Positions 33,483 through 36,153 of a stretch of DNA of 36,153 nt are shown piece by piece. The stretch's first letter is position 1, and each line of letters opens with the position of its first letter. This DNA comes from Pelagibacterium sp. (GTDB lineage: Bacteria > Pseudomonadota > Alphaproteobacteria > Rhizobiales > Devosiaceae), in contig PBNW01000032.1 in assembly GCA_002723255.1 (NCBI GenBank), positions 1 through 36,153 on the forward strand. The letters run 5' to 3'. The notes beneath the pieces are model-generated. The model did not search any database. It saw only the letters and a program-made list of their open reading frames with translations, and was not told where the DNA came from. Made by a program: the position numbers and the translations under genes.

Positions 33483-34154
33483 TTGGACTATCAGTTCAAC
33501 TTCGCGCCAGTGATCAACAATTTCGATCAGTTGATCTATGGCGCGCTCATCACGATACAACTGAGCTTCGGCGCCATCCTGATCGGGACGCTGATTGCGG
33601 TTCCGTGCGCCGCCGCCAAAACAGCCGGCATTCGGCCCCTGGCCTGGCTGGTCAATATCTATATCGAGGTGATCCGCAACACCCCGTTCCTCGTGCAAAT
33701 CTTCTTTATCTATTTCTCGCTGCCCGCGCTGGGGATCCGGTTCGATCCCAATACCGCCGCGCTGGTGGCGTTGTCGGTCAATGTGGGGGCGTATGCCACC
33801 GAAATCGTGCGGGCGGGGATCGAATCGATCAATCGCGGGCAGGTGGAAGCTGGCAAGGCTCTGGGGCTCAAGGGATACCAGATCTTTCGCTACATCATCT
33901 TCAAACCGGCGATCCGCACCATCTATCCGGCACTGACCAGCCAGTTCATCTATCTGATGCTGACCTCGTCGGTGGTTTCGGCGATTTCGGCGACCGACCT
34001 GGCAGCGGCGGGCAACAACATCCAGGCGACGACCTTTGCGGCGTTCGAGGTCTATCTGGTGATTACGGTGATGTATTTCATTTTGTCGCTGGGCTTTTCG
34101 GGGCTGTTTTCAGCCATCGGACGGTCGGCGTTCCGCTATCCGTTGGCCCGGTAG
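33483..34154 (+). CDS. Polar amino acid ABC transporter permease (HisM family)
   Basis: A 223-residue inner-membrane permease with about five helices. It has IEVIRNTPFLVQIFF (about 60-74), typical of the family, and the ATPase-contact EAA loop EAGKALGLKGYQIFRYIIFKPAI (about 120-142). It starts at TTG 33483, supported by GGAGGAG seven bases upstream. It pairs with the second permease nine bases downstream. LacI control (operator upstream) suggests the cargo could be an unusual amine or sugar-derived compound rather than a standard amino acid (inference). Confidence 0.9.
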   Translation: MDYQFNFAPVINNFDQLIYGALITIQLSFGAILIGTLIAVPCAAAKTAGIRPLAWLVNIYIEVIRNTPFLVQIFFIYFSLPALGIRFDPNTAALVALSVNVGAYATEIVRAGIESINRGQVEAGKALGLKGYQIFRYIIFKPAIRTIYPALTSQFIYLMLTSSVVSAISATDLAAAGNNIQATTFAAFEVYLVITVMYFILSLGFSGLFSAIGRSAFRYPLAR

Positions 34155-34163
34155 GGGACGGTC

Positions 34164-34820
34164 ATGTTCAGAACCTTCGGGCCCAACGAATTCTGGTATA
34201 TCGTTTTGGCGGCGCAATGGACGCTGTTGCTGTCCGCCGTTGCCTTTGCCGGTGGCGCGTTGGGCGGGATCGCCATCGCGCTGGGGCGGGTGTCGCCTGT
34301 CAAGCCGCTGCGCTATGGCGCCCTGGCCTTCATCCGGGTGTTTCAGGGCACGCCGTTGCTGATGCAGCTGTTCCTTGTGTTTTTCGGGCTCAACATTTTC
34401 GGGGTGGGGATCAATCCCTGGGTGGCAGCTGCCGTGGCACTGACGCTGCATGCCAGCGCCTATCTGGGCGAAATCTGGCGCGGCTGCATCGAGGCGGTCC
34501 CTTCGGGGCAGAGCGAAGCGAGCTGGGCTTTGGGCCTGGGCTATCGCGACCGTATGACCCATATCGTCTTGCCGCAGGCGGCCAAGATTTCCGTGGCGCC
34601 GACCGTGGGGTTTCTGGTGCAGCTCATCAAGGGCACCTCGCTCGCGTCGATCATCGGGTTCGTTGAGCTGACGCGGGCGGGCCAGATCATCAATAATGCG
34701 ACATTCCAGCCGCTGACCGTGTTTTCGCTGGTCGCGGCGCTTTATTTCATCTTGTGCTGGCCGCTCTCGTTGTGGGCCCGGCACCTGGAAGGGCGGTTCG
34801 CCGTGGCAACAGCCCGCTAG
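34164..34820 (+). CDS. Polar amino acid ABC transporter permease (HisM family), second subunit
   Basis: A 218-residue permease homologous to the one before it. Family segments are FIRVFQGTPLLMQLFLVFFG and the EAA loop ASWALGLGYRDRMTHIVLPQA. It probably forms a heterodimeric channel with the preceding gene product. It starts with ATG after GGGGAC, nine bases after the previous stop, and is followed by the binding-protein gene after 37 bases. Confidence 0.9.
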   Translation: MFRTFGPNEFWYIVLAAQWTLLLSAVAFAGGALGGIAIALGRVSPVKPLRYGALAFIRVFQGTPLLMQLFLVFFGLNIFGVGINPWVAAAVALTLHASAYLGEIWRGCIEAVPSGQSEASWALGLGYRDRMTHIVLPQAAKISVAPTVGFLVQLIKGTSLASIIGFVELTRAGQIINNATFQPLTVFSLVAALYFILCWPLSLWARHLEGRFAVATAR

Positions 34821-34857
34821 ACTGTCCAACAAGAGTTCAACCCAAGGGAGAGAGCAA

Positions 34858-35655
34858 ATGAGACTGAACAAGACACTGATCGGGCTGGGTGCCGCTGCGG
34901 CGCTGACCGTGGGCCTGGCTGGGCCTGTTGCGGCGCAGACGCCGAGCGAAATCCAGGACCGCGGGACGGTCAATATCGGGCTGCTCGTCGATTTTCCGCC
35001 GTTCGGTATTCTCGATGAAGCGGGCAATCCCGATGGCTATGACGCCGACGTGGCGCGTCTTCTGGCCGAGGACATGGGGGTCGAGCTCAACCTCGTGCCG
35101 GTGACCGGGCCCAATCGCATTCCCTATCTGGTTTCCAACCAGGTCGATATTCTCGTCGCCTCGCTGGGAATCACGCCGGAACGGGCCGAGCAGGTCGATT
35201 TTTCCGACCCTTATGCGGGCATCGAGATCTTCGTTTTTGGTGATGCCGATCTCGAGGTCACCGGTCCCGAAGGGCTTTCGGGGCAGAACATCGCGGTGGC
35301 CCGGGCGTCGACACAGGACACATCGATTACCGAAATCGCGCCGGACGATGCCAACATCCAGCGGTTCGATGACGACGCAAGTGCGGTGCAGGCGCTGCTT
35401 TCGGGCCAGACTCCGCTGATGGGAGCGTCCAACGTTGTGATTTCCCAGATCAATGCCATGGCGCCCGATCAGTTCGACACCAAGTTCTCGCTGCGCCAGC
35501 AGAGCCAGGCGATTGCCGTGCGTCCGGGAAGCGATGAATTGCTTGCCTATATCAACGACTTTCTCGGTCGCGTGAAAGAGGACGGCAGCCTCAACGCCCT
35601 GCATGAAGAATGGGTTGGCGGTCCGCTGCCCGAATTTGTCATTTCCGGGCAGTAA
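34858..35655 (+). CDS. ABC transporter substrate-binding protein, family 3 (SBP_bac_3)
   Basis: A 265-residue receptor. The signal peptide MRLNKTLIGLGAAAALTVGL is cleaved after PVAAQ (about 28). The SBP_bac_3 core begins DRGTVNIGLLVDFPPFG and contains NPDGYDADVARLLAEDMGV, QVDILVASLGITPERAEQVDFSDPY (the conserved I-T-x-E-R and DFS-P-Y ligand pocket) and QALLSGQTPLMGA. The substrate is a small polar molecule; the usual Arg and Asp that fix an alpha-amino acid are only partly recognisable. AAGGGAGAG precedes the ATG. Confidence 0.92.
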   Translation: MRLNKTLIGLGAAAALTVGLAGPVAAQTPSEIQDRGTVNIGLLVDFPPFGILDEAGNPDGYDADVARLLAEDMGVELNLVPVTGPNRIPYLVSNQVDILVASLGITPERAEQVDFSDPYAGIEIFVFGDADLEVTGPEGLSGQNIAVARASTQDTSITEIAPDDANIQRFDDDASAVQALLSGQTPLMGASNVVISQINAMAPDQFDTKFSLRQQSQAIAVRPGSDELLAYINDFLGRVKEDGSLNALHEEWVGGPLPEFVISGQ

Positions 35656-35678
35656 CAGATCGCGCGAAAGGAGACGCC

Positions 35679-36153
35679 ATGACCACCAATGCTGAACACA
35701 ATGCCGGCAATGCCGCCGTCGAAATGGTCGGCGTCGATAAATGGTATGGCTCCTTTCATGCGCTCAATTCCATCGACTTAACGGTCGCGCGCGGCGAGAA
35801 GATCGTCGTGTGCGGCCCGTCGGGGTCGGGGAAATCGACGCTCATTCGCTGCATCAACCAGCTTGAGATCGTGCAGAAAGGCACGATCACAGTCGATGGG
35901 ATCGAATTGACTGCGGGAGCGAAAAACGTCGAAGCAGTGCGCCGCGACGTTGGAATGGTGTTCCAGCAATTCAATCTGTTTCCGCACATGACAGTGCTGG
36001 AAAACTGCATGCTGGCGCCCAGAAAGGTGCGGGGCGTGACCAGAGAAGACGCTGAAGCCACGGCGCGCAAATATCTCGAACGGGTACGTATTCCCGAACA
36101 GGCGGACAAATATCCGGCCCAATTGTCGGGCGGCCAGCAGCAGCGCGTGGCGA
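35679..36153 (+). CDS. Amino acid ABC transporter ATP-binding protein (GlnQ type), 3' end missing
   Basis: The first 158 codons are in the window and the gene runs off the right edge. Walker A is GPSGSGKST, the Q-loop region is FQQFNLFPHMTVLEN and the signature is LSGGQQQRVA. The extra residues before the domain (MTTNAEHNAGNAAVEMVGV) are normal for the group. AAAGGAG precedes the ATG. It energises the two permeases and receptor encoded just upstream, completing a four-gene transporter. Confidence 0.93.
   Translation, partial: MTTNAEHNAGNAAVEMVGVDKWYGSFHALNSIDLTVARGEKIVVCGPSGSGKSTLIRCINQLEIVQKGTITVDGIELTAGAKNVEAVRRDVGMVFQQFNLFPHMTVLENCMLAPRKVRGVTREDAEATARKYLERVRIPEQADKYPAQLSGGQQQRVA

Noticed and set aside
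1..36153. CRISPR array, insertion sequence, prophage, toxin-antitoxin or secondary-metabolite system
   Set aside because: No regularly spaced repeats, cas genes, transposase or phage genes, and no such operons were found; all large ORFs are explained by metabolism, transport and regulation.

Overview
The window (about 36 kb, GC-rich) looks like a chromosomal segment of an alphaproteobacterium of the order Hyphomicrobiales (Rhizobiales), possibly Devosia/Pelagibacterium-like. The evidence is the conserved order hisN - suhB/MmgR-type small RNA - N-formylglutamate amidohydrolase - cpdR, a ROSE-like thermosensor in front of a small heat shock gene, and many ABC and TRAP uptake operons. The family-level placement is inference.

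Layout. 1-5202 is core-like: the start of an Hsp20 gene with a ROSE-type hairpin, a hairpin-rich intergenic region, an alpha/beta hydrolase coupled to a GFA-domain protein, hisN, a candidate alpha-r8 (suhB/MmgR) sRNA, N-formylglutamate amidohydrolase, cpdR, a REP-like palindrome and two tRNA-Val genes. From 5388 on the window is almost entirely carbohydrate or sugar-acid catabolism and its transport. Block A (5388-14928) is a divergon: leftward gntR - sugar ABC transporter (ATPase, permease, binding protein) - DJ-1/PfpI; rightward Ldh2-type dehydrogenase - Fe-alcohol dehydrogenase - aldehyde dehydrogenase - esterase. Block B (14971-19849) is a TRAP transporter plus a galactonate-dehydratase-like enolase-superfamily enzyme, divergent from a GntR/FCD regulator. 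Block C (19942-31932) is a large divergon. Leftward it has TRAP QMP - enolase-superfamily dehydratase - EamA transporter - IlvD/Edd dehydratase - gluconate-5-dehydrogenase-like SDR. Rightward it has lacI - DenD-like dehydrogenase - SDR - FAH-family enzyme. Block D (31942-36153) has a small Pro-rich protein, a second LacI regulator and a polar amino-acid-type ABC transporter cut by the window end.

How the genes fit. Block C encodes uptake of a carboxylate (TRAP), candidate oxidoreductases, an IlvD/Edd-type aldonate dehydratase and an FAH enzyme resembling 2-keto-3-deoxy-pentonate dehydratase (XylX type). That is the core of a Weimberg-type route to 2-oxoglutarate semialdehyde. The aldehyde dehydrogenase in Block A could finish it. 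No lactonase, aldolase or sugar kinase is visible. The substrate cannot be read from the sequence.

Regulation visible in the DNA: a 14-16 bp palindrome with core TTAGATCGATCTAA lies over the promoter of the second lacI and again over the promoter of the adjacent ABC operon. An imperfect palindrome sits between the -35 and -10 of the Block C TRAP promoter. A perfect 12-bp palindrome overlaps the ribosome binding site of the Block A Ldh2 gene. A 16-codon leader ORF precedes the Block C TRAP genes.
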